Assembly: GCF_000699445.3 (NCBI RefSeq)
Contig: NC_067196.1
Coordinates: forward strand, 29,740,616-29,804,615
Source of the DNA: Schistosoma haematobium
Lineage: Eukaryota > Platyhelminthes > Trematoda > Strigeidida > Schistosomatidae
Reading direction: 5' to 3'
Length of the DNA stretch: 64,000 bases
The position numbers and the translations under genes were made by a program. The notes under the pieces are model-generated. The model was not told the origin of the DNA and did no database searches. It saw nothing but the letters and a program-made list of their open reading frames with translations. Positions 37,001 through 43,949 of this stretch are shown here, piece by piece (positions within the stretch are counted from its first letter, which is position 1; each line of letters opens with the position of its first letter).

Positions 37001-39471
37001 GATGTAAAGTTTCGGCAACATGTGTCCAGGCACAGCAAAGATAATCCTGTTGATATTACCATCTTCAAACAACGACTTCGGTGGCTTGGACGTGTATCAA
37101 GAATATCATCCAGAGATTTCCATATCGTGCATTACTTACCGTCGACGGGACTGATTAGAAAAAGGGGAGAGATGGTCAGTGTATGACATGATGTCCTGGT
37201 GTGAAAGCTGTACAGGACTGGCTTGTGTTGGTCCTCCACAACTTCCTGGTTGGGGTCCTAGAGATGGTGCAACACAGTGGCTAGAGACGTTATTAGACAT
37301 GGCTCAGAATAAAAGCCAGTGGCGATGCTACTGCAACTTTCCTCATAAAAAATGAATGTAACTTCTTTAACTGAAAGAATTCTTTCAGGTTATATTTCTC
37401 AGAAATAAACTGATTCTCCTATTATTATTACCATCGTTATTAGTATTACTAGTTTGTTGTTATTGGTTTACTTTCATACACCAATTTTTACTCAGCTTTG
37501 TTGTTTCGCTATTATACTCACCTTCCTTTATCTCTTCAAAACCCCACTTTTATTGTGGCGCATATATATTATTGTTCCCCGTTGTGCCAATATTTGTGCT
37601 TAAATAAGTAACTGAACTGAGAAGACATAAAAAAGTCCCAGAAGAGCAATAATCTCGTTCTTTGCTTAGGAAGAACTGTGGATTAAAAGCAGCGGCTATA
37701 AACAGACAAGTATCTAATGACCAAAGACTACCATCATAAAAACCAACCACCAAACCTGACTAAAGTTCTTTAGTGCGCGATCACAGCACTTTTAAAATTA
37801 AGGTTTTCTCGTTCAGCGTATTTTTGTTAACGACATAGCATAACAGAAATTGTTAAGAATTAAAATAAAGAAACTCTTCCTGTGATTTTACTGGCAGGTG
37901 GCTTTCTATGTTAAATGAACCCAGAAAGTAATAGGATAACTAAAACGTCCACTGAAATAAGAACCTCTATGCGATTCAAGCCACATGAAACCTGTTAATT
38001 TTAACTATTCGATTTCAGTCTTGATACGGCTAAAGCGTACGCATAGAACTTAAAATTCTGGAGTTCAGTCATAGGGGAAATAAAAGTTATTCTATTGTAT
38101 CTACAACTGTTTGAAGCTTCTACGTGATAAATAGTCTTTACTGGTTCTTTAGTTGACATAAGTTATACAGCCGAACCAATGAGTAACGAGAAGTTAGGGG
38201 GCAAATATCAAAACAGAGTTAGGAATTAGAGTTAGGAGTTGAGACCAGTTGTTGCAGCTATAGTTTCAACTCATAAACTGACACTAACTAGAATGTAAGA
38301 ACTCCAAAATTATATCTTAATTCGAATTCATTATATTATAATCCATTCACTAATCTTTGCCGTTACGTGGTTGACGAAAAACGGCTAACACCACGAATCC
38401 ATTCACTGCATACTTTAGGTTTGCAATAATTATTTAAGTTAGCTAGGGTGAAGTAAGGCAATGAAAACACATTTTTGTGACTGGAAAGTTCTTCAAGATA
38501 AGTTTCATTCAGTCATGTCTGTGTAAAATCACTGAGTGATTTGGCCAATGGTAAGTTGTAAAATCCTCAAACCACCGCTTAAAGCTCCGCAAAACTCGCT
38601 CGAAGAGCGGAAACTTAGACTAGCAAATTATTAACAATATCGTGTGTGTTACATAACGGAATGTCATTTCAAAAGCACATAAATAAAAATAACCCAGGGA
38701 CGAACTTAATGCTTACACAATACTCAATGAAGACAGACAAAATTGACAAAAAACAAATGTTATATACGCTGAACATCATAAATACTTGGTATGGAAAAAA
38801 CGTTAACAATTACCTTCTTCGAATGGATTACAATTAAGTTGTCATGGCCGGATGGCATGATCCACTGAACCAGGGGAATGACAGAGTTGTTTCTTACGTA
38901 GAAATAACAAGCGAGTTTTAATGGCTTCATAACAAATTCATAAAACTCTGGAATCGCTTTCATTTTTTGGTGCCAGTAGGGTCTTTCTAATCAAGTCAAC
39001 AGTAAACAGAAGCAAAAAACAATACCTTGCTCTTCAGCCTCAACATCAGGGATAGAATCTTCGTGAATTGCTTTATAATACAAATCAGGATCTGAAAAAT
39101 GCATACATCTACTCTCTATTTACCATCCGCTTTCAGACACACTGAACTGCATTCTTTGGATACATTACTGAGATCGAAACATTTATATACGCCACTGTCT
39201 TCCAACCTGAAGTCAAATATTTGAAGAATATTTTTTGAATGCAAAAACTTCCCAGGTCTTGAAAATAAGATTTGTAAACTTATACTTACTTCTTGATAAT
39301 CTGAGAAGAGTTGAACGTCCAGGAAATATTTGGACTGTCACATGTACAGTGTAAAATCCGAATTTCGTACATTGGTTGCGATTTACATTCAAGACCAAAT
39401 GCATAGCTGAGGCCCATCATCAGGAAACAGTGAACCACCAAACTACCGATAAATGACATTCGCATAAACAT
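5074..39471 (-). CDS. FGFR: FGF-receptor-like receptor tyrosine kinase, 11 exons, 3' end outside window
   Basis: Single-pass membrane receptor that would bind an FGF-like ligand outside the cell and phosphorylate tyrosines inside. Exons (5'>3'): 39471-39290, 39257-39124, 39091-39026, 38986-38814, 35789-35584, 33494-33203, 26297-26149, 25469-24838, 17460-17350, 9416-9169, 5199-5074; together 2319 bp, 773 codons. All junctions are phase-compatible and almost all use GT/AG with good context. Order: signal peptide, Ig1 (DSGVYKC), acid box, Ig2 opening RPYW (FGFRs have APYW), Ig3, TM about 402-428, P-loop [11 protein letters not shown] about 578, Lys608 in IAIK, FGFR-type [21 protein letters not shown] about 734, DFG about 754. 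The activation segment and C-lobe were not found in 1-5073 and should lie to the left. The FGFR call rests on acid box plus RPYW plus RRPPG. Which of the two schistosome FGFR paralogues this is was not decided. Weakest exon: 26149-26297. Confidence 0.85.
6867..7862 (-). pseudogene. Reverse transcriptase remnant of SR2-like element
   Basis: 331 open codons covering RT motifs from the fingers to the thumb and the following conserved block (LRHLWRR, then [11 protein letters not shown]). The catalytic YADD is YTDN (both catalytic Asp positions affected or shifted) and a block of about 11 residues is replaced by a Tyr-Ile repeat from the TA tract. Dead copy. Confidence 0.82.
6998..7044. repeat. 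(TA)n microsatellite
   Basis: About 45 bp of pure TA inside the SR2-like RT frame. Confidence 0.95.
8808..8938 (+). mobile_element. C-terminal scrap of an RTE-type element
   Basis: Encodes [20 protein letters not shown] and WRVLVGGL to an RRKQ ending, the C-terminus of the endonuclease-RT family also seen at 43.95-48.0 kb. Short and 5'-truncated; FGFR intron 10. Confidence 0.75.
9169..9416 (-). CDS. FGFR: FGFR-like exon 10: hinge, kinase insert, alpha-E helix
   Basis: TATCTTCAG acceptor, GTAAGT donor. Encodes the hinge ([13 protein letters not shown]), then [11 protein letters not shown], nearly the FGFR signature REYLRARRPPG, then a kinase insert of roughly 35 residues and the helix leading to the catalytic loop ([16 protein letters not shown]). 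This exon is the strongest kinase-side evidence for the FGFR family. Confidence 0.88.
10068..10548 (+). mobile_element. Short retroposed element with TAAA tail
   Basis: GC-rich 480-bp block ending GTTTAAATAAATAAATAC. About 360 bp of it recur inverted at 44152-44510. Its last 60 bp resemble the 3' end of the RTE copy at 36425-37610. It holds no convincing coding frame; either a SINE-like partner or a 3' piece of a LINE. Confidence 0.65.
11640..12545 (-). mobile_element. Old SR2-like RTE fragment
   Basis: Diverged copy of the same sequence as 6460-7400 (for example the ACTCCCTAT...GAGT and TTGATTACGATAA-like blocks). Frames are broken throughout. In the 7.9-kb FGFR intron. Confidence 0.65.
12546..14480. 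other. FGFR intron 9, nothing recognised
   Basis: AT-rich with short TA runs near 12700 and 13020. No gene or named repeat seen. Confidence 0.45.
14487..14816 (+). pseudogene. Unrecognised coding-like stretch with one stop
   Basis: An ATG near 14484 begins [13 protein letters not shown], meets TAA, and the same frame goes on for 96 codons ([19 protein letters not shown] ...) to a stop at 14816. The amino-acid mix looks protein-like, not like an AT-rich chance frame, but no domain is recognised. It is antisense to FGFR inside intron 9. May be a gene scrap, retrocopy or chance. Confidence 0.3.
14817..18439. other. FGFR introns 8 and 9 around exon 9
   Basis: Apart from exon 9 (17350-17460) only AT-rich sequence is seen. 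Confidence 0.45.
17350..17460 (-). CDS. FGFR: FGFR-like exon 9: kinase alpha-C helix
   Basis: A 111-bp exon with CTCTAG acceptor and GTAAGT donor. It encodes an alpha-C helix with REAKVLIEL, whose Glu should pair with the P-loop Lys, then [12 protein letters not shown], the usual kinase beta-4 segment. Phase fits exons 8 and 10. It is isolated between introns of 7.4 and 7.9 kb. Confidence 0.85.
18440..18585 (+). mobile_element. Sm-alpha-like SINE copy, 5'-truncated
   Basis: Starts inside the B-box part (GTCTGAATCTCGCGGGG), keeps the hammerhead-like block (CTGAGGAGTCCCATACTAGGAC) and the 3' block. The GAAA box is CAAA, so self-cleavage is unlikely. Confidence 0.8.
18586..20689. other. FGFR intron 8, nothing recognised
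   Basis: AT-rich, no frames above noise, no named repeat. Confidence 0.45.
20690..21560 (-). mobile_element. Old SR2-like RTE fragment
   Basis: Diverged copy matching 6500-7400, including TACGCCATTGTGA, the GTCGAGTTAGGA area and the blocks around the RT C-terminal part (GTCAATAAGTG..CTCCT.G.AGGAGATCAAT). No usable frame. In the 7.4-kb FGFR intron. Confidence 0.65.
22560..22740. repeat. Unnamed dispersed repeat, copy 2
   Basis: Reads GGTTTTCATCACGAATTGACATTAGCTATAACGCAA, with GCGCAGAAATCCGAAG further on; aligned by eye with copy 1. Confidence 0.5.
23093..23160. repeat. Imperfect ATT/TAA trinucleotide repeat
   Basis: Runs of TAATAATAATAA and ATTATTATTGTT with interruptions, in FGFR intron 8. 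Confidence 0.8.
23757..24030 (-). mobile_element. Sm-alpha-like SINE copy with near-intact hammerhead
   Basis: Read on minus: GTTAGACATTAACATCGTTGG, tRNA-like head with A and B boxes (GGTTCGAGTCTCGC), hammerhead core, then TTTTCCATGGTGGTCTAGCT. Sits in the 7.4-kb FGFR intron, same strand as the gene, so it would be transcribed with the pre-mRNA. Confidence 0.82.
23800..23860 (-). ncRNA. Hammerhead ribozyme motif inside SINE
   Basis: On minus: stem I strand GCGCACTC, core CTGAAGA (fits CUGANGA), stem II GTCC-loop-GGAT (one G-U), GAAA, very short stem III (ATG/CGT), cleavage triplet GTC, then CAGTGC which pairs with GCAC(T) of stem I except the first pair. All catalytic bases are present. Sm-alpha hammerheads are known in schistosomes. 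Confidence 0.65.
24838..25469 (-). CDS. FGFR: FGFR-like exon 8: transmembrane, juxtamembrane and P-loop
   Basis: Starts after TTTAATCTCTAG and ends at GTGAGT. First comes a hydrophobic span (about 27 residues from FLPPILIW) followed by a basic stop-transfer RRK. Then about 125 residues of juxtamembrane sequence with a Ser-rich, low-complexity block. Then the kinase start: [11 protein letters not shown] (nucleotide-binding loop) and IAIKTLK (ATP-anchoring Lys). An acidic insert (DDESNSNG) lies between strands 2 and 3. Confidence 0.85.
25558..25800 (-). other. Open frame between FGFR exons 7 and 8, not recognised
   Basis: About 76 codons open on the FGFR strand ([20 protein letters not shown] ...). 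It is not needed to keep the FGFR frame and no acceptor/donor pair of fitting phase was identified. Listed only because of its position. Confidence 0.2.
26149..26297 (-). CDS. FGFR: FGFR-like exon 7: end of Ig3 and membrane-proximal stalk (tentative)
   Basis: Chosen because it is open, enters in phase 0 and leaves in phase 2, exactly what exons 6 and 8 need, and because ENWCTEI puts a Cys about 53 residues after the first Ig3 Cys, a normal Ig spacing. The donor is GTAACT and the acceptor (ACAAACAGAG) is not strong. No conserved motif proves it, so boundaries are provisional. Confidence 0.55.
26298..31254. other. FGFR intron 6, nothing firmly recognised
   Basis: Mostly AT-rich. A GC-richer patch at 27900-28260 has a 64-codon frame but no recognisable product; it could be an old element. 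The rest is featureless by eye. Confidence 0.4.
31255..31312 (-). mobile_element. Sm-alpha-like SINE 3' fragment
   Basis: Only the 3' block is left (rc of GAGATCATGAGTCAATTGAAGC...AAACCTGGAAGC). It lacks tRNA head and ribozyme. Confidence 0.65.
31395..31995 (+). mobile_element. SR2-like RTE 3' fragment
   Basis: Encodes the RTE C-terminal block ([61 protein letters not shown]) to a stop at 31771, then 3' UTR ending (CTGA)n at about 31995. 5'-truncated before the RT core. Opposite strand to FGFR, in intron 6. Confidence 0.85.
31996..33202. other. FGFR intron 6, distal part
   Basis: No gene or named repeat seen between the RTE tail and exon 6. Confidence 0.45.
33203..33494 (-). CDS. FGFR: FGFR-like exon 6: start of Ig3
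   Basis: Starts after a TACTATAG acceptor and ends at GTGAGT in phase 0. It contains VILVCHVP and LEVWYLG, the Cys and Trp of a third Ig domain, plus the glycosylation sites NYT and NVT. The preceding part of the exon is an acidic/Ser-rich linker longer than in vertebrate FGFRs. Confidence 0.8.
34198..34830 (-). mobile_element. SR2-like RTE fragment, near-identical to the 6.3-kb copy
   Basis: The 3' end is GTCAGTCAGTCAGC at about 34212. About 260 bp (34310-34575) match 6448-6710 with only a few differences. A deletion then joins the 3' UTR to the RT C-terminal block (compare 34660-34800 with 7060-7190). In FGFR intron 5. Confidence 0.82.
35584..35789 (-). CDS. FGFR: FGFR-like exon 5: end of Ig2 and linker
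   Basis: Clear acceptor (TTTTTCTTTTTCTTAG) and GTGAGT donor. Open through all 206 bp. It has several Asn-glycosylation sites (NCS, NLS, NHS) and DSFDC, which supplies the second Ig2 cysteine. The two left-over bases AG join the T of exon 6 to give Ser. Confidence 0.8.
36425..37610 (+). mobile_element. RTE-type non-LTR retrotransposon fragment
   Basis: Starts in the RT ([21 protein letters not shown], active site LECEDD for YADD), becomes frame-broken, and the C-terminal block is readable in pieces around 37080-37350 (RRDGQCMT-like, [12 protein letters not shown]). The 3' end near 37610 reads GTGGCGCATAT ... AATAAGTAACTGAACTGA. Antisense to FGFR, in intron 4. Confidence 0.75.
37611..38813. 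other. FGFR intron 4, distal part
   Basis: Holds dispersed repeat copy 3; otherwise nothing recognised. Confidence 0.4.
38190..38350. repeat. Unnamed dispersed repeat, copy 3
   Basis: Contains GTTTCAACTCATAAACTGAC and ACTAACTAGAATGTAAGAACTC, similar to copies 1 and 2. In FGFR intron 4. Confidence 0.4.
38814..38986 (-). CDS. FGFR: FGFR-like exon 4: start of Ig2
   Basis: Begins [13 protein letters not shown], closely resembling the APYW..P.KM start of vertebrate FGFR Ig2, the heparin- and ligand-binding domain. Cys in KLACYF and Trp in VQWIM are the Ig core pair. Ends in phase 0 at GTAATT, followed by a 3.0-kb intron. Confidence 0.85.
39026..39091 (-). CDS. FGFR: FGFR-like exon 3: acid box
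   Basis: A 66-bp exon with a TTTTTCAG acceptor and a GTATTG donor. It encodes a run rich in Asp and Glu ([12 protein letters not shown]), which matches in position and character the acid box between Ig1 and Ig2 of FGFRs. Its introns are 32 bp and 39 bp. Confidence 0.85.
39124..39257 (-). CDS. FGFR: FGFR-like exon 2: second half of Ig1
   Basis: Starts after a TTTTCAAG acceptor and ends at a GTAAAT donor. It contains [14 protein letters not shown], the F-strand signature of an Ig domain (D-x-G-x-Y-x-C), pairing with the Cys in exon 1. Phase fits both neighbours. Confidence 0.85.
39290..39471 (-). CDS. FGFR: FGFR-like exon 1: signal peptide and first half of Ig1
   Basis: ATG at 39471; two further in-frame ATGs follow within five codons. 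A hydrophobic stretch ([20 protein letters not shown]) makes a signal peptide, then the mature part holds Cys residues and NISWTF, the Cys and Trp of an Ig fold. It ends at a GTAAGT donor in phase 2, and the next exon begins 32 bp away. Confidence 0.85.
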
Positions 39472-39872
39472 ATGAGCGAACAGAATACGTTACTACGCAA
39501 TTCAACGAAGACATCAAGGACGTTCTGGGCACGAAAACACAATAAGGAAATGAAAAGTTAAACAGCATCCACTAATGCGCAACGTGTATTGATGATAGAT
39601 AATCATAAACTAAACAGGTTCCTCTGTTTTCATTTGTTAACTGACAAGCCAAAATTTAAATTTCTGAAACTTCTTTGCGATGGATAAGTTACATAATTGT
39701 CTTATTAGTACTCATGTCATCGAGCTATCATGTGGTTGCAAGTCTCATACAAATTCAGTACAGTCAGTCTAGCCACTCAGATTTAGCTGTCTTGTTGTAT
39801 TCGACAGCCGTTTTTTCGAAAGTTTGGGAAGAGCTGAGTGGTTTTGTCCAATAATTATCAGGCTGATGTGAT
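39472..39872. other. Interval upstream of FGFR start codon
   Basis: About 400 bp between the FGFR-like start codon and the LTR of the deleted gypsy element. It must hold the FGFR 5' UTR and proximal promoter unless there is an upstream non-coding exon. No clear TATA box or other site is claimed. Confidence 0.4.
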
Positions 39873-40290
39873 TGTGGCAAGCCCATTTGACTACTGTATC
39901 ATTCATCTAGTCATTGTAACTCAGACTCAATTCACTATGTTAATTTCGGTGTGTATGATCGAATGTATGTCTGTACATTAACTCTTAAGCTATCTTCCTA
40001 TAGGTTTCAATGTTCAGATAATCGATAATCTATCCACACCCGATTAACTCTCAAATATATATGGATTTTTAACAGACTCACACTCTCTCTGTTTCATCGT
40101 GTGCTTGCTCATCGTACGCTTGTGGATTATTATTATTCGTTAACAATAAACTATCTCTATGACTGGTGTTCAGGCTTTTTAATAATCTCGAGTAAATTCG
40201 CAATTCTACTAGGAGATTAAGCCTACCTAAAATACTCAGTTACGGGATATTATTATTTGGAGTCAGATATTGAGGACATCATCCTCAACA
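39873..40290 (+). repeat. 5' LTR of the deleted gypsy element
   Basis: Starts TGTGGCAAGCCC and ends near CTCAACA, just before a TGG primer-site start at 40294. The first 198 bp recur exactly at 42270-42467. The right end is inferred from the primer-site position, not from a second full LTR. Confidence 0.8.
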
Positions 40291-40599
40291 TTTTGGTGAG
40301 CCGCTTTTAGAACACACACCATTCCTCTACGAATTCTGCTGCATACTCTCCAAGCGTATCTTAAAGAACTTCACATTGGAATTACTATTACAATTATTAA
40401 CAATTCATTAACGGTCATAATAAATCCATCCATAACATTGTTCCTTTGGAATTATTGCTGTATATTCGCATATTTAAACCAAAAGTGACAGTTTTTCTTT
40501 TCGGTGAGTCTTATATATACTTCTTGTTGTTATTTTTGATTTCTCTTCATATTGTATATTACAATCCTCGGCTTATTATTACTATTGCTTCTTCGTATC

Positions 40600-41949
40600 A
40601 TGGCACTTGATAATTCGCTAAGCCTTTCATCTTAATCTATTTCCGTGGGTGCCATCTCTGTACCTTTACCTATTTTTAATCCACGAAAGGCTGAACTCTG
40701 GTTTGCTCGTTTAGAAAGCTTTTTTGTAGCAAACAAAATCGCAAACCAGAGTACGAAATTTAGTTACGCCCTTGTACCTTTCAGTATGAGACGAAATATT
40801 TTTGAGAAATTACACAATATATCTCATCCAGGTATAAAAGCCACTGTAAAGCTTGTCACAGATAGATTTGTATGGCCAAAAATAATCACAGACGTACGAA
40901 AATGGTCATGGGGATGCGTCCAATGCCAAAAGTCAAAAGTACATAGGCACATCATATCTCCTACCGGAATTTTTCCCGCCGCTAGCGCTAGGTTCGACCA
41001 TATTCATATCGACATTTTTGGACCGTTACCAATTTCTAATGGTTACACGCATATACTAACATGTATAGATAGATTTACGAGATGGCCCATAGCTGTTCCG
41101 TTAAAAGACACGTCAGCATCAACAGTAGCGAAGAAGCTGGTGAAACACTGGATTACAAACTTCGGTGTCCCTACAACAATTACGACCGACCGTGGAACGC
41201 AATTCGAAAGCAAACTATTTCAGCAACTTGCAGATACTTTCGGTATAAAGAGAATTAGAACCACTGCTTATCATCCGTCTGCTAATGGAATGATAGAAAG
41301 ATTCCATAGACAGTTAAAAGCCTCTTTGACGGCCGCACGAGGAGATTACAAATGGGATATCAAGCTTCCTTTGATACTATTAGGCATTCGCTCAACCATC
41401 AAACAAGACCTCGGTTGTTGTGCTGCTGAGTTGGTTTATGGAACAACATTACGTTTGCCTGGTGAATTTTTTGACCGTGCAACAGATATTCCAGCAGATA
41501 TAACCAACTACGTACAACAATTAAAACAGCAGATGGAATCCATTAGGTCCGTTAAACCACGAACCCAAAAGGTGAAATCATTCGTACCCAACGAACTAGA
41601 CAAATGCTCACATGTATTCGTCAGAAATGATAGAGTACGACAGCCGTTACAGTCTCCTTACGACAACCCTTTTAAAATCATCCGAAAGGACACTAAAACG
41701 GTTACAGTGGAAAAAGCAGGTAAACATGATACAGTTAGCATCGACAGAGTAAAACCAGCATTTTTAGAGAACACTGAAAAACAGACAACTGTAAAACCGT
41801 CTAAACCTGCAGCAGAGCAAGCACCATTCAAACTACTTGCAACAAGCAACACTTCAAATCAAAGTTCAGCAGCAGCACAAACTACAACAAGATCAGGAAG
41901 AAGAGTACATTGGCCAGATAGGTATGTAGCAACCACTATATTTATCTAG
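40600..41949 (+). pseudogene. Gag N-terminus fused to integrase (remnant Gag-Pol)
   Basis: A start codon at 40600 is followed by an in-frame stop at 40633; beyond it the frame is open to 41949 (434 codons from 40645). The first about 45 codons match the Gag start of the intact element at 57617-63204 ([11 protein letters not shown]); at about 40785 the frame jumps to the segment just before integrase ([18 protein letters not shown]). Integrase looks complete: His-His-Cys-Cys zinc finger (HNISH ... CVQCQ), catalytic Asp in HIDIFGPLP, Asp in [10 protein letters not shown], Glu in [11 protein letters not shown], and the GPY-like C-terminal segment. Everything from mid-Gag through RNase H is deleted, in frame. 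Confidence 0.88.
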
Positions 41950-42269
41950 ACCAAATCCTGAGACTACTCTTATAACACATAAAAATCCTACTTTATTTTG
42001 ATTACTATTTTTTTTATTGGCCCCACGGATCATCATTATGCTTACATTTTAACTTTATGCAATTCAATAATGTTAAATATACACTTGTATATACGATATG
42101 AAACGTTTCAACACACAAGCTGTTATTACAATTTTACGCTTACTCATCATATTGAGTTGTACTTTCATTTTAAAAACAGTTCCGTTCTTTATCTCTTTGT
42201 CGAACATAGATGTTAATCCAATTTTTTTTTTGGGTACATAAAAACATCAATGTTCTGGATGGGAGCTTA

Positions 42270-42467
42270 TGTGGCAAGCCCATTTGACTACTGTATCATT
42301 CATCTAGTCATTGTAACTCAGACTCAATTCACTATGTTAATTTCGGTGTGTATGATCGAATGTATGTCTGTACATTAACTCTTAAGCTATCTTCCTATAG
42401 GTTTCAATGTTCAGATAATCGATAATCTATCCACACCCGATTAACTCTCAAATATATATGGATTTTT
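42270..42467 (+). repeat. Truncated 3' LTR of the deleted gypsy element
   Basis: Identical to the first 198 bp of the 5' LTR, then ends abruptly. The following bases belong to an RTE (SR2-like) 3' tail. About 220 bp of LTR are missing, so no target duplication can be read. Confidence 0.88.
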
Positions 42468-42469
42468 CA

Positions 42470-42576
42470 CCGTCACTACTGCTACATTTACTACTTTAGT
42501 ACTCATCTTATTATGCATATGTGTGGCAACTTGAACAGATATGTGCCAGTTTCTGTGTTGCTTACAACTGACTGAA
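42470..42576 (+). mobile_element. 3' tail fragment of an SR2-like RTE element
   Basis: GTGTGGCAACTTGAACAGAT... ending ACTGACTG matches the 3' ends of RTE copies at 31995 (+) and 6296 and 34198 (both minus). It starts at the point where the gypsy 3' LTR is cut off. Confidence 0.65.
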
Positions 42577-42620
42577 TCTTCAATCATACAGTTAATGTTA
42601 GATATATTGAAAAAATATAT

Positions 42621-42831
42621 TCATATGTATTCGCTTAACCGAAGTTCATAGCCAGGAAAATTTTCATATATCTTGTCGCAAGCTGCAGCCTGTTTGCAGA
42701 TAATCTCTGTGAATCCTTCGAAATAATACAAGACAGGTACAAAGAATCTCTGAGACAGTTTTCTGCATCTCAAAAACAACAGTTTACTATTGAACTTAAC
42801 GTAAGATAAAAGGTTTAGGTCAGTAACAAAC
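42621..42831 (-). other. Open frame continuing past IMP3 exon, not recognised
   Basis: The IMP3 exon frame runs on for about 70 codons to a stop at 42621. The translation is not like the IMP3 C-terminus. It is either intron read-through or a divergent terminal exon; a GTTTGT donor at 42831 favours intron. Confidence 0.3.
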
Positions 42832-43181
42832 CTTGTAACTAGATATGCTGGATCTCGTATGATATCTGGGCCCACACGAACATGTCCTTGCTCAACAAAT
42901 GTCACAGCTGCTTTCATTGTTTCTGCCATTTTTGAACGCATTACAATAACTGAAAGCCGTCTTCGACAAAATGAAGAGGCATTGACTTTCGACGCTAACA
43001 TAAGACTCCTTCTTGTTGGTATCAAACCTAAGTTGTGTCTTTATAATTATTACACTTAAAAATGATGACATACAACTTTGCTGTCAGTAGTTCAGTCATT
43101 TCTGCCCTCCAAGGATCGTTTTCATTGATATTCTTAAGTTTTTCCGCAATTTCTCTGATTTTTCGAGAGAGTTTATTGTAA
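42832..43181 (-). CDS. IMP3: IMP3-like U3 snoRNP protein, two internal exons
   Basis: Encodes the middle of IMP3, an S4-like RNA-binding protein that bridges U3 snoRNA and MPP10 in 18S rRNA processing in the nucleolus. Exon 43181-43074 gives [15 protein letters not shown]; exon 43038-42832 gives [39 protein letters not shown] and DPAYLVTR, which line up with human IMP3 almost motif for motif. They are separated by a 35-bp intron (GTATGT...AAAG), and phases fit. The expected first exon (start through RREDY) and last exon (the human TWVDSSK region) were not found nearby, so the gene is partial here or its ends lie at unseen positions. The frame stays open past LVTR to 42621 but no longer resembles IMP3. 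Confidence 0.82.
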
Positions 43182-43949
43182 CTATGACAAAAGAATAAAG
43201 GATATTTTTAAAAATAGAATCTACCTGACACATTTACTAATATATGATAATCACTTCATATTCTAAAATAATCCGAAATTGTACACCACAAAACTAAAGA
43301 TGTCAATAATACTCTTTGAAAATGGTTAAACAAAGTTTGATCATTTGAAAATATTATCAGTGAATTTTCGGATGTGTCGTGTTCTCTGAGCTGCATGGTT
43401 TAATCAAGAAACTGATTGTTTCTCTCTGAATTATCATCAGCACATAGATGTGGACAAAGACCATCTAAATCTTAGGTCAACAGTGTAAGGTGCTAGTCAG
43501 TTGCCCAGAAAATCTAGTAGGTCATTTTGTCTTAAACTGGGTTTCTATTGGTTTGTTGAGAAAGACAATGAAAGCTTCATGATTAAGCTATCCAGCTCAG
43601 AGAAACCATAATCTTCAAAACTGTCACCTTGAGATGCGAATGTTCTCCACCATCTCATTACCAGTCAATAGAGAGAATTTTATTAGGATCGCAGATGTTA
43701 CATGAATTAGCTGTATCATTCGGATAACACGATTGAGAAACTGGATTTGGAGAACATATTTTATTATCGATAATGCAATGAGAAGACGTAGTTTATCAGA
43801 ATTATGTGATATATTTGCGCAATACATTTCGAACAATCTGATCACACATATACTTGTTAAGAACATTTTTGGTCAGCATAATGTGATCGTCATAGTTTTA
43901 AGTGGTGGTTATATCCGAAAAACTAGAATAAAACATCTAAGCTCTTGCC
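43182..43949. other. Upstream of the visible IMP3 exons
   Basis: Should contain IMP3 intron or first exon, but no start with the IMP3 N-terminal motifs was found. Frames at 43624-43866 (both strands) are not recognised. Confidence 0.35.

Larger units (their letters stand above)
39873..42467 (+). mobile_element. Internally deleted Ty3/gypsy LTR retrotransposon (CsRn1/Boudicca-like)
   Basis: 5' LTR 39873 to about 40290, then TGG of a primer site at 40294, a Gag-integrase fusion frame to 41949, a purine-rich GGGAGCTTA, and a 3' LTR from 42270 that stops at 42467. The 198 bp shared by the two LTRs (39873-40070 and 42270-42467) are identical. Protease, reverse transcriptase and RNase H are absent. 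The element lies between FGFR and IMP3, antisense to both. It would need another element's enzymes to move. Confidence 0.9.
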
